Positions 44,117 to 53,760 of a stretch of 64,000 bases of DNA are shown here, piece by piece. The stretch comes from Halomonas qaidamensis (GTDB lineage Bacteria; Pseudomonadota; Gammaproteobacteria; Pseudomonadales; Halomonadaceae). The stretch is taken from positions 3,596,001 to 3,660,000 of the forward strand of contig NZ_CP080627.1 in the NCBI RefSeq assembly GCF_025917315.1. The letters run 5' to 3'. Under the pieces are notes generated by a model. The model made no database searches and was not told the origin of the DNA. It saw nothing but the letters and a program-made list of their open reading frames with translations. The first letter of the stretch is position 1; every line of letters begins with the position of its first letter. Position numbers and translations under genes: made by a program.

Positions 44117-44911
44117 ATGACGCCACTAACTGATACACCATTTACCGTTGCTGGACGCGAGTTCAGCTCCCGCCTGCTGGTGGGTACTGGCAAGTACAAA
44201 GACTTTACCGAGACCGGCGCAGCCATTGCCCAAAGTGGCGCGGAAATTGTCACCTTTGCCGTGCGGCGCACCAACTTAGGCCAGGATGCTGACGCGCCTA
44301 ATCTACTCGATGTCGTTTCCCCTCAGCGCTACACGCTGCTGCCAAACACCGCAGGCTGCTACAACGCCAAAGACGCTGTACGCACCTGCCGCTTAGCGCG
44401 TGAACTACTCGACGGTCATAACCTGGTCAAACTAGAAGTACTCGGCGACGATCACACGCTCTACCCTAATGTGGTCGAGACATTAAAAGCCGCTGAGACG
44501 CTACTGGCTGACGGCTTTGATGTCATGGTGTACACCAGCGACGACCCCATTGTGGCACGTGAATTAGAAGCCATGGGCTGCTGCGCCATCATGCCGCTGG
44601 GCTCGCTGATTGGCTCAGGGCACGGCATTCAAAACCCGCATAATGTACGCCTGATTGTTGAGCAAAGCAGTGTGCCTGTGCTGGTCGATGCGGGCATTGG
44701 CACCGCATCTGACGCCGCCATGGCAATGGAGCTAGGTTGTGACGGTGTGCTGCTCAACACGGCGATTGCTCACGCCCGTGACCCGCTGCGTATGGCCCGC
44801 GCGATGAAACTGGCTGTAGAAGCTGGCCGCGATGCCTTCTTAGCGGGCCGCATGCAACGCCGCCAGAGCGCCGACCCCTCTTCGCCTTTTGCAGGCCGGA
44901 TTAACGGCTGA
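44117..44911 (+). CDS. thiG: ThiG, thiazole synthase
   Basis: The 264-residue protein starts at ATG 44117 with AAGGA six bases upstream. Family segments are [67 protein letters not shown] (with the Schiff-base Lys), [38 protein letters not shown] and [15 protein letters not shown]. It forms the thiazole phosphate from deoxyxylulose phosphate, dehydroglycine and ThiS thiocarboxylate. Gene order thiS-thiG-trmB is common in gammaproteobacteria. The longer frame from 44033 overlaps thiS and is not used. Confidence 0.96.
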   Translation: MTPLTDTPFTVAGREFSSRLLVGTGKYKDFTETGAAIAQSGAEIVTFAVRRTNLGQDADAPNLLDVVSPQRYTLLPNTAGCYNAKDAVRTCRLARELLDGHNLVKLEVLGDDHTLYPNVVETLKAAETLLADGFDVMVYTSDDPIVARELEAMGCCAIMPLGSLIGSGHGIQNPHNVRLIVEQSSVPVLVDAGIGTASDAAMAMELGCDGVLLNTAIAHARDPLRMARAMKLAVEAGRDAFLAGRMQRRQSADPSSPFAGRING

Positions 44912-44925
44912 TACACAGAGATACC

Positions 44926-45684
44926 ATGACCGATACCAACGACACCGTGCCCAACAGCGCTAACACCGCCACCACCGGCCCTGAAAACGCTGATGCCCCA
45001 TTACACCGGCGGGGAATTAAGAGCTACGTGATTCGCGCGGGACGCATGACGCCAGCGCAAAGCCGTGGCTTGGAAGACGTTTGGCCACGCTTAGGACTGA
45101 CGATTGCCGATGGGCGCCAGGACTTGGACGCCCTGTTTGGCCGCCAAGCACCACGGGTGGTCGAAATCGGCTTTGGTATGGGCAACTCACTTATTGAGCA
45201 AGCCGAGCGCCACCCGGATACTGACTTTATTGGCATTGAGGTTCACGCACCAGGGGTGGGCAAGCTGCTAGATGAGGTAGATAAACGCGGCCTAACCAAC
45301 CTGCGCGTTTATCGCGAAGATGCCCTAGCAGTACTTGAGCAGTGCTTACCGGAAGGTTCATTGACCACCCTGCAGCTGTTTTTCCCTGACCCGTGGCCAA
45401 AAAAGAAGCACCACAAGCGGCGTATTGTGCAGCCTGCGTTTGTTGAGCTGATTCGCACGCGCTTAAAGCCCGGCGGTACTTTCCATATGGCAACCGACTG
45501 GGAAGCCTACGCCGAGTGGATGGCCGAGGTGATGGACGCTGCACACGGCTATGCCAATACTGCTAGCTCAGAAACAGCGCCCTACGTGCCACGGCCTGAG
45601 TTCCGCCCACTCACCAAATTTGAAGCCCGCGGCGAAAAGCTTGGCCACGGCGTATGGGACTTAATCTACCGCCGTGAGGTTTAA
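44926..45684 (+). CDS. trmB: TrmB, tRNA (guanine-N7)-methyltransferase
   Basis: The 252-residue protein shows [37 protein letters not shown] (SAM motif I), [36 protein letters not shown] (the TrmB signature) and [16 protein letters not shown]. It methylates G46 in the tRNA variable loop. The first 25 residues are Asn/Thr/Ala-rich and probably disordered. It lies 14 bases after thiG, in the same operon, and is convergent with the dehydrogenase gene. A hairpin between the two stops may terminate both. Confidence 0.95.
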   Translation: MTDTNDTVPNSANTATTGPENADAPLHRRGIKSYVIRAGRMTPAQSRGLEDVWPRLGLTIADGRQDLDALFGRQAPRVVEIGFGMGNSLIEQAERHPDTDFIGIEVHAPGVGKLLDEVDKRGLTNLRVYREDALAVLEQCLPEGSLTTLQLFFPDPWPKKKHHKRRIVQPAFVELIRTRLKPGGTFHMATDWEAYAEWMAEVMDAAHGYANTASSETAPYVPRPEFRPLTKFEARGEKLGHGVWDLIYRREV

Positions 45685-45721
45685 AAGTAGCCATTAAAGG
45701 CAGCGATTAACGGCAAGCTAA

Positions 45722-45754
45722 GCGTCGTTTATGTTCACTTATCGTAAACGACGC
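45722..45754. terminator. Inverted repeat between trmB and the dehydrogenase gene, possible bidirectional terminator
   Basis: GCGTCGTTTA (45722-45731) and TAAACGACGC (45745-45754) are perfect 10-bp arms with a 13-base loop containing the dehydrogenase stop codon. There is no T-run, so termination is only likely. Confidence 0.4.
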
Positions 45755-46730
45755 GATGCAGCGTACCGCTACCGCGTTCAAAGGCATCAATATTTGCCAG
45801 TGTGGTCTCGGCAATGTTGGTCAACGCTTCACCGGTAAAAAATGCCTGATGCCCTGTAATCAGCACGTTATGGAAGGTTGTTAGGCGCATAAACTGATCG
45901 TCATCAATCATCTTGTCCGAGAGATCTTCGAAAAACAGTTGCTCTTCTTCTTCGTAGACATCTAACCCCAGACGACCAATATGGCCGCTTTTTAAGCCCG
46001 CAATGACCGCTTGTGTGTCCACCACTCGCCCACGCCCGGTATTAATCAGCATCACGCCTTGCTTCATCTGAGCGATGGCATCAGCATTAATCAGGTGATC
46101 AGTTTCAGGCGTCAACGGGCAGTGCAGCGAGATAATATCCGCCTGGGCATAGAGCGACGCCAACGGCATATACTCTACAAACGACTTGGCATTTGGGTTT
46201 GGAAAGGGATCGTTGGCAACTACTCGGCAGCCAAAGCCATGCATGATATCAGCGAAGATCAACCCAATCTGTCCGGTACCAATGATGCCCACGGTTTTAC
46301 CGTGCAAATCGAACCCCAGCAGACCATCCAGAGCGAAATTACCCTCGCGCACGCGGTTGTAGGCACGAAACGTCATGCGATTAAGACTCATCACCAGCGC
46401 TACCGCGTGCTCAGCCACCGCGTGAGGAGAATAAGCGGGCACCCGCACCACGGTAATACCCAACCGTTCGGCTGCGGCTAAGTCAACATGGTTAAACCCT
46501 GCTGAACGCAGGGCCACTAAGCGTGTACCGCCGTTGTGTAATTGCTCTAACACATCGGCATGTAAGTGGTCATTTACAAAGGCGCAGACGCCCTCAAACC
46601 CTTTCGCAAGCGGCGCCGTATCGATGACCAAGCGCGCATCAAAAAAGCTGAGTTCATGACAATTCGCAGCATTGGCACGGGTAAGGAAGGTTTGGTCATA
46701 AGGTTTAGCACTAAAAACAGCAACGCGCAT
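45735..46730 (-). CDS. ldhA: D-isomer 2-hydroxyacid dehydrogenase, D-lactate dehydrogenase-like
   Basis: From ATG 46730 the protein has 331 residues, the size of fermentative D-lactate dehydrogenase. It shows [28 protein letters not shown] (substrate Arg region), the NAD-binding [41 protein letters not shown] (active-site Arg), the acidic GLDVYEEE and a catalytic His in [10 protein letters not shown]. It should interconvert pyruvate and D-lactate with NADH. AGGA lies eight bases before ATG 46730; the 30 codons upstream are not typical of the family. Its promoter region contains the tandem repeats at 46803-46918. Confidence 0.88.
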   Translation of the reverse strand: MRVAVFSAKPYDQTFLTRANAANCHELSFFDARLVIDTAPLAKGFEGVCAFVNDHLHADVLEQLHNGGTRLVALRSAGFNHVDLAAAERLGITVVRVPAYSPHAVAEHAVALVMSLNRMTFRAYNRVREGNFALDGLLGFDLHGKTVGIIGTGQIGLIFADIMHGFGCRVVANDPFPNPNAKSFVEYMPLASLYAQADIISLHCPLTPETDHLINADAIAQMKQGVMLINTGRGRVVDTQAVIAGLKSGHIGRLGLDVYEEEEQLFFEDLSDKMIDDDQFMRLTTFHNVLITGHQAFFTGEALTNIAETTLANIDAFERGSGTLHRVVYDK

Positions 46731-46802
46731 AGCAGTAGTCCTGGCTCTTGAAGGAAGTTCAGCATAGGCAATTTGGCTATTATCTACTGAAACAGAGCAG
46801 GA

Positions 46803-46918
46803 GATAGACATCGAGGTCAAAGAAGATAGACATCGGGGTCAAAGAAAGCAGCCACTAAAAACAAGAAAGGTACTGCTAGAAAAAGGTACTGCTAGGAAAA
46901 AGTATTGCTAGAAAAAAG
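46803..46918. repeat. Two sets of short tandem repeats upstream of ldhA
   Basis: A 22-base unit beginning GATAGACATC occurs at 46803-46824 and 46825-46846 with one difference. A 16-17 base unit (GGTACTGCTAGAAAAA and variants) occurs three times at 46869-46884, 46885-46901 and 46902-46918. No gene lies between 46731 and 47127. Confidence 0.85.
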
Positions 46919-46941
46919 AAAGCCGCTCCAAAGGGAGCGGC
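46912..46941 (-). terminator. Rho-independent terminator on the minus strand, downstream of the AEC transporter
   Basis: Read leftward, GCCGCTCC pairs with GGAGCGGC (46922-46929 with 46934-46941, four-base loop), then comes TTTCTTTTTTC. It lies about 190 bases after the end of the AEC transporter gene, which is transcribed in this direction. Confidence 0.75.
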
Positions 46942-47127
46942 AAAAGACCGTGACTAGCAATGAGAGGGAGAAACCATGACAGAAAACTGGCGCTAATTTT
47001 TGCCAAGTAGCTGTCTTGGTTGCCAGCGTCTCATCAAACGCTGACCATCACAATATAATCATTCTCATTTACCCCGTCAACCCAAATGCGAATACTTTTT
47101 ATTTATTTTTAAACTCGTGTTTTTACA

Positions 47128-48042
47128 CTACCCCACCAGCTGCAACCATAACGGTAGTGTTAGCATTGCAAGCAGTGTTTGACCGGTAATAATGGCCGCC
47201 ATCAGCTCTGCATCACCACCTAGTTGGCGAGCAAGAATATAAGCTGATGTGGCGGTAGGCAGCGCTGCAAAAAGTAGCGCCACGTCACGGCTGATAGGCT
47301 CCAGGCCCACCAAGTTAGCCAATAGCAGTACTAACGCAGGCATCAGCAGCAGCTTGATGCTATTCGTCGCTATCACGCCACGGTCAAGGCGCAACAATGC
47401 CGCAGGGCGCAGCGCCACACCCACGGCAATTAGCCCTAGCGGCAGCGCTGCAGCACCCAGCAGCCCTACCGTATCCTGGCTCCAACCAGGCAAGCCAACC
47501 CCTGAAAGATTAAGCCCTACTCCCGCCAGGCAGGCTAAAATCAGCGGGTTTTTAGCCAACGCAAGAGCACTTTGTCCAAGGCTTGCACTACCCAGCGTAC
47601 CTGCTGCCACAAAGCTTGCGACACACATCACGTTCACTACCGGTACCATAAGCGCTACCGCTACAGCCGCGACAGTAGCTCCTGTACTGCCATGCAGTGC
47701 CGCGGCCCCTGCGACGCCTACATAGGTATTAAAACGCACAGCACCTTGAAACACCGAGGTGAAAGCCGCAGGCGTTAGTCCCAAATAGCCACGGAAGCGC
47801 CATAGTACTAGGCCAAAAATCCCCATTGTGCCGAGCAGTACCAGTGCTAAGCGAGCAACCGGCACTTGGCTGACATCGGCAGTCGCCAGCGTACTTATCA
47901 GCATCGCAGGAAACAGCACAAAGTAGATCAGACGTTCCATCTGCGGCCAAAAACCAGCACTTGGCCAACGGCAGTAGCCAATAGCGGCACCGAGTAAAAT
48001 CAATAAAAACAGTGGCCCAAGTGCGCCAGTAATGCTCTCCAT
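47128..48042 (-). CDS. AEC-family (auxin efflux carrier-like) transporter
   Basis: The 304-residue protein has about ten hydrophobic spans, with LGAAIGYCRWPSAGFWPQME, LLGTMGIFGLVLW, an internal AFTSVFQGAVRFNTYVGVAG, the mid-chain NPLILACLAGVGLNLSGVGL and the ending ATSAYILARQLGGDAELMAA. This is the AEC fold, with two five-helix repeats and an NPL.L.C half-site. Bacterial members move dicarboxylates or amino-acid derivatives; the substrate here cannot be told. AAGGAAT precedes the ATG. It is a single-gene unit ending at the terminator near 46930. Confidence 0.85.
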   Translation of the reverse strand: MESITGALGPLFLLILLGAAIGYCRWPSAGFWPQMERLIYFVLFPAMLISTLATADVSQVPVARLALVLLGTMGIFGLVLWRFRGYLGLTPAAFTSVFQGAVRFNTYVGVAGAAALHGSTGATVAAVAVALMVPVVNVMCVASFVAAGTLGSASLGQSALALAKNPLILACLAGVGLNLSGVGLPGWSQDTVGLLGAAALPLGLIAVGVALRPAALLRLDRGVIATNSIKLLLMPALVLLLANLVGLEPISRDVALLFAALPTATSAYILARQLGGDAELMAAIITGQTLLAMLTLPLWLQLVG

Positions 48043-48148
48043 TATGATTCCTTATTAACTGCGACATCCCAGCACAGCGACATCCGTCCGATTACTGTTA
48101 CCATGAAACCAACTTCCACCTTACGGCCTGCGTAGTGACCATTTTGCC

Positions 48149-48652
48149 ATGAAGAATTTGCCTAAACCTGCCTACTTTACGGGGTTTCCTGCGCTTAAAG
48201 TGCTTATCCTCATTACTGGCATCGCACTGGCTGCCTGTACGTGGTACGTGTTCGCCAATTGGCTACGCGATGATGGTGATATCACCTGGTTTACACCAAA
48301 CGCCAACTGCAATCTACACACCAGCACCTGCTCAGCGATTCTAGGAGATAAAGGCCGCTTAACCCTGACCGTTGATGCCGATGGCCGAATCGACGCACTG
48401 GATATCCTGCCCCTGGATGTCGAAGTTGAGGGCCTCAACCCCAGCCATGTAACAGTCGACTTTATTGGTCGCGATATGGATATGGGCTTACACCGCTTTG
48501 CGTTAACCGCCACAGCGCCAGGACACTTTCATGGCCAAGGGCAGGTCGGTATTTGTACGCAAGACGTGATGCCGTGGCGGGCGCGGGTTATCCTGGAGAC
48601 GCCAGAAGGCAAGCTGGGCAGTTGGTTCGACTTCGACGTGATTAGGAGCTAA
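48149..48652 (+). CDS. Membrane-anchored periplasmic protein paired with SCO
   Basis: The 167-residue protein has one N-terminal span (ALKVLILITGIALAACTWYV) and a periplasmic domain with two close Cys residues (NCNLHTSTCSAIL), then HVTVDFIGRDMDMGLHRFAL and PWRARVILETPEGK. The MDMG.HRF segment looks like a FixH/copper-chaperone style Met/His site, perhaps for copper. Its stop overlaps the SCO gene start (TAATG), so the two are coupled. Working with SCO in copper delivery to cytochrome oxidase, or in copper or redox stress, is inferred from this pairing. I do not know a formal name. Confidence 0.7.
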   Translation: MKNLPKPAYFTGFPALKVLILITGIALAACTWYVFANWLRDDGDITWFTPNANCNLHTSTCSAILGDKGRLTLTVDADGRIDALDILPLDVEVEGLNPSHVTVDFIGRDMDMGLHRFALTATAPGHFHGQGQVGICTQDVMPWRARVILETPEGKLGSWFDFDVIRS

Positions 48653-49266
48653 TGCGCATGGCAGCTAAACCCATTAACCGTAAATCACTATGGCTAGGGC
48701 TACTACTTATATTTGCCCTGCTAACCGTTTCCGCTATCGGCCTTTACCAGTTTGCCTTCCAGCCTGACGAGGGAGATGTGTCGGGAGGGCCCATAGAAAT
48801 GCCGTCTACTCAGGGGGATTTTTCACTGTCTCAGCTAGAGGAAGGTGATATTGCGATTGTTTCCTTTGGCTACACTTACTGCCCTGACGTTTGCCCGATG
48901 AATCAGGCTGTTAAGCGCCAAGCGCTAGCCCAACTAAGCGATACTCAGCGTGAGCGCGTCGTGCCAATCATGGTAACGGTAGATCCTGAACGCGATACGC
49001 TGCCACGCATGGAAGAGTATATGCAGTTCTTTGGCGAGCAATTTATCGGCTTAGTAGGTAGTCAAGAGCAGCTTAACGACGTCGCGGCGCGCTATGGCGT
49101 TATTTGGCGGCGTGTGGAAGCACCCGATTCCGCCATGGCCTACACCATTGACCACAGCGCATCGCTTTTTTTGGTTAACAGAGACGGCGATATTTTACAG
49201 AGAGTACTCTACTCTCCAGCGCCACACGGATTAGTGTCAGCGCTAGAGAATGAGCTAGCCCGCTAG
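48652..49266 (+). CDS. SCO1/SenC-family copper-binding thioredoxin-fold protein
   Basis: The 204-residue protein has an N-terminal membrane anchor (LWLGLLLIFALLTVSAIGLY), then IAIVSFGYTYCPDVCPMNQA with the CxxxC metal site, VVPIMVTVDPERDTLPRMEE and a distant His in AYTIDHSASLFLVNRDG. SCO proteins deliver copper to the CuA site of cytochrome c oxidase or reduce its cysteines; they work in the periplasm on the membrane surface. Usual length and all metal ligands are present. It is the second gene of a two-gene operon with the gene at 48149. Confidence 0.9.
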   Translation: MRMAAKPINRKSLWLGLLLIFALLTVSAIGLYQFAFQPDEGDVSGGPIEMPSTQGDFSLSQLEEGDIAIVSFGYTYCPDVCPMNQAVKRQALAQLSDTQRERVVPIMVTVDPERDTLPRMEEYMQFFGEQFIGLVGSQEQLNDVAARYGVIWRRVEAPDSAMAYTIDHSASLFLVNRDGDILQRVLYSPAPHGLVSALENELAR

Positions 49267-49296
49267 TAAGCAATATAACAAACGCCATACCAACAA

Positions 49297-49317
49297 CGCG
49301 CCTGAGTTTAAGGCGCG
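49297..49317 (+). terminator. Hairpin after the SCO gene, possible terminator
   Basis: CGCGCCT and AGGCGCG form a 7-bp stem with a seven-base loop, followed only by CTTTG. It overlaps the stop of the convergent esterase gene and may serve both directions weakly. Confidence 0.4.
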
Positions 49318-50357
49318 CTTTGTAGCTGCTCAAGCATTGCCATTAATGCGCTAGCCTGAGTGCCACTCCGTGTGTCATGCAGCGGATTGAGCTGCCAAGT
49401 GCTCTCGGCAAAGCCCCACCAATCCCAGCACCCCTGCGGGTTGGCCATACTGCTTTCAGCCTGCGGGTAGAGCACTACTTGACCATGGTCTGCTGCCCAG
49501 CGATTTAAGCCGCTATGGCGTATAAACGTATCGCCTATCGCGTCCGTGCTCATCTGACAGCCATGCAGCGCTATAGTGACAGGGCAGCCGCCCGCCTCAC
49601 ATGTTTCAGGAATAAACAGATAACCCACGTCAGCCAAGCCTTTAACAGCAAACTCTGACTGATCAAAGGCGATCACTTCGCCCTCGCTAGCAGCAGCATC
49701 ACGCTCAGGATATAGCCATGAAAGCATGTCTCCGGCAACGTCTTCATCACAGGCAAGCACATGGCTTCCCCCACCCTGTCGACAACCGCCAAGCGCCTGG
49801 GGGCTAGCACCAGCCTGCTTTGGCAGTTTTATGGGCCAACCGTGGCCCGTGTTTTCACTGCTTACGAAACGCAGCTGTTCTGGCGATGCCAGCCAGCGCT
49901 GCCATTGCTCTGCCAACAAACGTCCCAACTCTGGGGAGACCGTGTCATCTTCATCACCATGCCATACATAGGCATGCAGCTGGCTTAGCGCATCACGCTC
50001 ACCCACCTGCTCGAGGGACTCATATCGCTCGCGACGTCGATCTAGTTCATCCAGGGAAGGCAGCCCACGGCGAGTGTTCATGCACTGGTTAAGAGCTAAG
50101 CTAAGTGCGCCTTGGGCGCAGCTCCACGGACCCGCCGCTAATACGCCTACGCCACTAAAGCGTTCCGGCCAAGCAACCGCCAACTGCGCAGCCATGTAAC
50201 CACCTGATGAGACACCGACCACGCTAGCATGGTCACTCGCTGCGCTCAGTGCAGGTAACTCCTGTGGCATGTCTTCTGCTTCAGCATGAACAGCCGTGCT
50301 GGCTAACAGTAAGAGCGCGCTAAACAGGCAAGAGGTAGAAGCGGCGGAACGTATCAT
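49308..50357 (-). CDS. Secreted PHB-depolymerase-like esterase
   Basis: The 349-residue protein has a signal peptide (SCLFSALLLLASTAVHAEAE) and a lipase box SVVGVSSGGYMAAQLAVA-like segment with the nucleophile Ser in GVSSGGYM, preceded by no HG motif. Later are HAYVWHGDEDDTVSPE (acid residue), GHGWPIKL, and a second half with VTIALHGCQMST, GLNRWAADHGQVVLYPQAE and GCWDWWGF, typical of extracellular short-chain PHA depolymerases. It probably acts in the periplasm or outside the cell on hydroxybutyrate polymers or oligomers. Its ATG adjoins the stop of the FKBP gene, so the two are co-transcribed. Confidence 0.75.
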   Translation of the reverse strand: MIRSAASTSCLFSALLLLASTAVHAEAEDMPQELPALSAASDHASVVGVSSGGYMAAQLAVAWPERFSGVGVLAAGPWSCAQGALSLALNQCMNTRRGLPSLDELDRRRERYESLEQVGERDALSQLHAYVWHGDEDDTVSPELGRLLAEQWQRWLASPEQLRFVSSENTGHGWPIKLPKQAGASPQALGGCRQGGGSHVLACDEDVAGDMLSWLYPERDAAASEGEVIAFDQSEFAVKGLADVGYLFIPETCEAGGCPVTIALHGCQMSTDAIGDTFIRHSGLNRWAADHGQVVLYPQAESSMANPQGCWDWWGFAESTWQLNPLHDTRSGTQASALMAMLEQLQSAP

Positions 50358-51038
50358 TTACTCGACGCCTAACAGTTCAACGCGGAACGTCAGCATTTCA
50401 TTCGGGCCAATAGGGCCTTGACCAGCTTCACCGTAAGCCAACTCGGCGGGAATATATAACATCCAGCTATCGCCAACGCTCATCAGCTGTAGGGCTTCTT
50501 GCCAACCTTCAATAACTTGATTGACTTGGAAACTCACCGGCTGACCACGTTCGAAAGAGCTATCAAAAACGGTGCCATCCAGCAGCATACCTTCATAGTT
50601 CACTTCAACGGTGTCTTCAGCACCAGGCGTTGCGCCATCGCCAGACTCAAGCACTTCATACTGCAAACCAGATTCCGTTACTTCAACTTCTTCACGCTCA
50701 GCGTTTTCAGCCAGATAAGCTTGGCCTTCCTCTAAATTAAGCTGAGCAATTTCTGCAGCTTCTTGCTCACGCTCTTCCATAGAGCGCTCTTGGAAAGCGA
50801 CCAGCGCTTCCATCATCTCTTCCTCACTTAACGCTAATTCATTGCCATCAAAAACATCACGCATACCGTCAGTAAACGCATCAAGGTCGAGGTCTTCAAT
50901 ATCTGCCTGCATGCTCTCGCCAAGGGTGACGCCTAAGCTATAAGCAAGGCGCTGTTCGTCAGTTTCCGGGGCTGCGGCTGCAAAGGGAGCGACCAGTAAC
51001 AAACTTGCCAGGGCGGTTGAAGAAAACAATGCTTTCAT
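50358..51038 (-). CDS. FkpA-like periplasmic FKBP-type peptidyl-prolyl isomerase
   Basis: From ATG 51038 the protein has 226 residues: a signal peptide (ALFSSTALASLLLVAPFAAA), an N-terminal dimerisation domain (AYSLGVTLGESMQADIEDLD), a charged helix, and a C-terminal FKBP domain (VEVNYEGMLLDGTVFDSSFE, VIEGWQEALQLMSVGDSW, YIPAELAYGEAG). This is the layout of FkpA and Mip, which help proteins fold in the periplasm. AAGG precedes ATG 51038; nine upstream codons from 51065 are less likely. It leads a two-gene operon with the esterase, perhaps helping that enzyme fold. Confidence 0.88.
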   Translation of the reverse strand: MKALFSSTALASLLLVAPFAAAAPETDEQRLAYSLGVTLGESMQADIEDLDLDAFTDGMRDVFDGNELALSEEEMMEALVAFQERSMEEREQEAAEIAQLNLEEGQAYLAENAEREEVEVTESGLQYEVLESGDGATPGAEDTVEVNYEGMLLDGTVFDSSFERGQPVSFQVNQVIEGWQEALQLMSVGDSWMLYIPAELAYGEAGQGPIGPNEMLTFRVELLGVE

Positions 51039-51094
51039 GAAAAAGAACCTTATCCAACGGCGCAACGCGCCAAATGTTTGAGTGCCTCAAAGAC

Positions 51095-51140
51095 TAACAC
51101 CCGCCACCTCAGGCTGCATTACCTGAGAAGGCGGGTGTTA
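51095..51140. terminator. Two-tier inverted repeat between teaD and the FKBP gene
   Basis: TAACACCCGCC (51095-51105) pairs perfectly with GGCGGGTGTTA (51130-51140), and inside it CTCAGG (51108-51113) pairs with CCTGAG (51122-51127). It lies 35 bases after the teaD stop in the direction of transcription. It lacks a T-run; it is a possible terminator or a regulatory structure. Confidence 0.45.
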
Positions 51141-51174
51141 CTCAGACCACTATTACATGCCGTAGTTTAGTCGC

Positions 51175-51618
51175 TTAAACGACCAGCGTGGGACAGTGTG
51201 CCGCACCTGCCACACGCTGGGATACACTACCCAGCAGCAGATTTTTCTCGCCGTTGGTTCCCTGAGCGCCAATCACAATTAAGTCGCACTCCCGCTTACG
51301 GGCAAAACGCACAATAGTGCGAGAGGGACGTCCACCTTTCACAAATGCTCTGACTCGTGCGCTATCTGCTCCCATTTCTATAGCGTAGGCTTTAGCGTGT
51401 ACCGCTATTTCAGTAGCGTACTCTTTAAGGGCATCATCAGGCAGGTCCAGTTTGTTCGGCCGCACCATAGAAAGCGATGCCTCTAATAAACTGTGATGTT
51501 TGAACACGCACAGCAGGTAAAGCTCTGCACCAGTAAGCATATGCAGGCCAACTGCTTTTTCCAGTGCCTTAATCGCCCCTTTTGAACCATCTACGGGAAT
51601 TAATATGCGATTAAACAT
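51175..51618 (-). CDS. teaD: TeaD, universal stress protein that regulates the ectoine transporter
   Basis: The 147-residue UspA-fold protein has [20 protein letters not shown] at its start and the ATP-binding ending [20 protein letters not shown], then [17 protein letters not shown] (G-2x-G-9x-GS pattern). In Halomonas elongata the corresponding TeaD binds ATP and reduces ectoine uptake by TeaABC. It is the last gene of the leftward tea cluster, 21 bases after teaC, with AAGGAGA before its ATG. All nucleotide-binding glycines are present. Confidence 0.92.
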   Translation of the reverse strand: MFNRILIPVDGSKGAIKALEKAVGLHMLTGAELYLLCVFKHHSLLEASLSMVRPNKLDLPDDALKEYATEIAVHAKAYAIEMGADSARVRAFVKGGRPSRTIVRFARKRECDLIVIGAQGTNGEKNLLLGSVSQRVAGAAHCPTLVV

Positions 51619-51639
51619 CCGCGATCTCCTTGTGACTGC

Positions 51640-52923
51640 TTAGCGGAAGGCAACATCACGCAGGAACAGCGCAATTTGCGGGAACATGATCAGCAGCGCT
51701 GCCGCTAAAATCAGCATAAAGATGAAGGGCGGTGTACCTTTGATGACTTCCCAGTAAGGCCGCTTAAAAATCGCAATCGCGGTAAATATATCGCAGCCAA
51801 AGGGCGGTGTTGCCGAACCTATTGCTACCTGTAACGTGATCAATATACCCACCAGAACAGGGTCAAGGCCGGTGGCTGCAATCGCAGGAGCAAAAATGGG
51901 CGTAAGCACCAGAATGACCACAATTGGGTCAACAAACATGCAAGCAACAAAGAAAGAGATACAGATCGCAATCAGCACGCCGGTAGGCCCAGCCTCATTA
52001 ACGCCGACCGCTTCCAGAATCATTTGTGGAATCTGCGCGAATGAAATTATCCAGGAAAATCCATTACCCACAGCGACCAAAATAAAGACCACCGCAGTAA
52101 TTAAGCCAGTGGATTTAGCAATCGCATAAATATCTTTCATCTTCAGCGAACGGAACACCACAAACTCAAGCAGCACAGCATAGAGCACGCATGCCGCCGC
52201 TGCTTCCGTCGGGCTAAAAATACCGCCGTAGATACCACCCACAATAATGACAGGAAAACCCAGCGGCCAAAGCGCTTTTTGTACGGCGACTGCGCGCTCT
52301 TTCCAGCTAGCTCGCGGCTCAGTAGGTACATCTTTTACTACAGCATAAATAACGCAATAAATAGAGAACATCAGCAGAATTAATAACCCTGGCCCAATGC
52401 CTGCAATAAACAGCTCGCCAATCGAGGTGCCCGAAATAACCCCGTAGATAATCATGCCAATGCTAGGAGGAATCAGGAAGGCAATGTCACTAGCATTAAT
52501 AATCAGAGCCAGTGTGAAGGGGTCAGAGTAGCCCGCTTTCAGCATTTTAGGCCGCAGTGGTGACCCAACTGCCACTACGGTTGCCTGAGTAGACCCCGAA
52601 ACCGCACCAAACAGCGTACAAGACGTTGCTGTACTGACCGCAAGCCCCCCTTTAATATGGCCTATAAAGGACATCACCATATCGATCAGCCGATTAGCCG
52701 ATTGGCCGCGCGTCATAATATCAGCCGCCAGAATAAACATTGGTACTGCAATCAGCGAGGCTGGCCTGATACCCGCCATCATCTGCTGAATCAGCGTATC
52801 CATTTGGCCAAAGCCATTAAACATCATATAAAAGCCGATTACCGCTGCCGTAATCAGCGGAATCATCATAGGAAAGCCCAGCAGCAGCAGGGCAATCATG
52901 GTGACTACCATTATCGTCGTCAT
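51640..52923 (-). CDS. teaC: TeaC, large membrane subunit of the ectoine TRAP transporter
   Basis: The 427-residue DctM-type protein has about twelve hydrophobic spans, with LLGFPMMIPLITAAVIGFYM, MFILAADIMTRGQSANRLID, the SGSTQATVVAVGSPL motif and GIFSPTEAAAACVLYAVLLE, then FVACMFVDPIVVILVLTPIF and SATPPFGCDIFTA. Those are the standard TRAP large-subunit motifs. It carries the sodium-coupled transport path for ectoine and hydroxyectoine bound by TeaA. It lies 28 bases after teaB. TRAP uptake of compatible solutes fits a salt-tolerant life style. Confidence 0.94.
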   Translation of the reverse strand: MTTIMVVTMIALLLLGFPMMIPLITAAVIGFYMMFNGFGQMDTLIQQMMAGIRPASLIAVPMFILAADIMTRGQSANRLIDMVMSFIGHIKGGLAVSTATSCTLFGAVSGSTQATVVAVGSPLRPKMLKAGYSDPFTLALIINASDIAFLIPPSIGMIIYGVISGTSIGELFIAGIGPGLLILLMFSIYCVIYAVVKDVPTEPRASWKERAVAVQKALWPLGFPVIIVGGIYGGIFSPTEAAAACVLYAVLLEFVVFRSLKMKDIYAIAKSTGLITAVVFILVAVGNGFSWIISFAQIPQMILEAVGVNEAGPTGVLIAICISFFVACMFVDPIVVILVLTPIFAPAIAATGLDPVLVGILITLQVAIGSATPPFGCDIFTAIAIFKRPYWEVIKGTPPFIFMLILAAALLIMFPQIALFLRDVAFR

Positions 52924-52951
52924 AGCGTTCCCCTAGGGTATAAGCCCTGCT

Positions 52952-53530
52952 TTACACTTCAGTTTCGGTATCTTTGTAACCGTCGACTACCCCAGTAGAG
53001 AGATATACATCTCGAGAGGTCAGGTTTTTAATCGCCGTCAACAGGTATTGAATGCCTGTAATCAGAAAACCCATAGGTACCCAGATATAAATAATCCAAA
53101 TGGGAATCCCAAGAGACGGCAATACGCGACCCTTGCTTTGCAGGTCGAGTATGTACACCACGGAGTAATAAAGCAGAAAGAACATAACGAGAGAGGTAAA
53201 TAACGAAATAACTATCATCAATACCTTTCGTCCACCAACCGGTAACGCATCGTAGATTGCCGACATGCGAATGTGACGGCCGTGGCGAGCAGCGTAACCG
53301 ATACCCGCAAAGGTAATCATAATGATTAAAATACGGTTTAATTCACCTGAAAACATAATGCTATTACCAAATACAAAGCGGGCAATAACATTGGTGACCG
53401 TATTCAACGCCATTAGCAAAACCCCCATCGCCAGTATGACTGACTCGATTTTGCTAATTACGGTGTCGATCACACCTAGTATGCCGGGCAAACCAGAACT
53501 GTAATTCATTTCAGATTCTTCTTCGGTCAT
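52952..53530 (-). CDS. teaB: TeaB, small membrane subunit of the ectoine TRAP transporter
   Basis: The 192-residue DctQ-type protein has four spans ([75 protein letters not shown]) and the short cytoplasmic [15 protein letters not shown] loop typical of the family. It joins TeaC in the membrane and is needed for TeaA docking. GAGGAG precedes the ATG. It lies nearly 300 bases after teaA, with a terminator-like hairpin in the gap, so teaBCD may be expressed at a lower level than teaA. Confidence 0.93.
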   Translation of the reverse strand: MTEEESEMNYSSGLPGILGVIDTVISKIESVILAMGVLLMALNTVTNVIARFVFGNSIMFSGELNRILIIMITFAGIGYAARHGRHIRMSAIYDALPVGGRKVLMIVISLFTSLVMFFLLYYSVVYILDLQSKGRVLPSLGIPIWIIYIWVPMGFLITGIQYLLTAIKNLTSRDVYLSTGVVDGYKDTETEV

Positions 53531-53760
53531 CGCCGATCTCCTCTTATGCAGCGTGGCAGCTAACTATCTAGGACAACGTAGCGCCTCTTCCTTCACTGAC
53601 CACCGAACGGAGCGTGTCCGGCCTTACTCATTTTGTAGCGTAACGGTTAATAACTCTTTCCGCTTCAACGCTGGATGTACGTAAATTTTTCTGTCTTTTA
53701 CGTAAGGTAGCGCGCTTTTTTTGTTAGGTGGTCGTCAGCTCCGGTTAAGCGTATAAGAAT

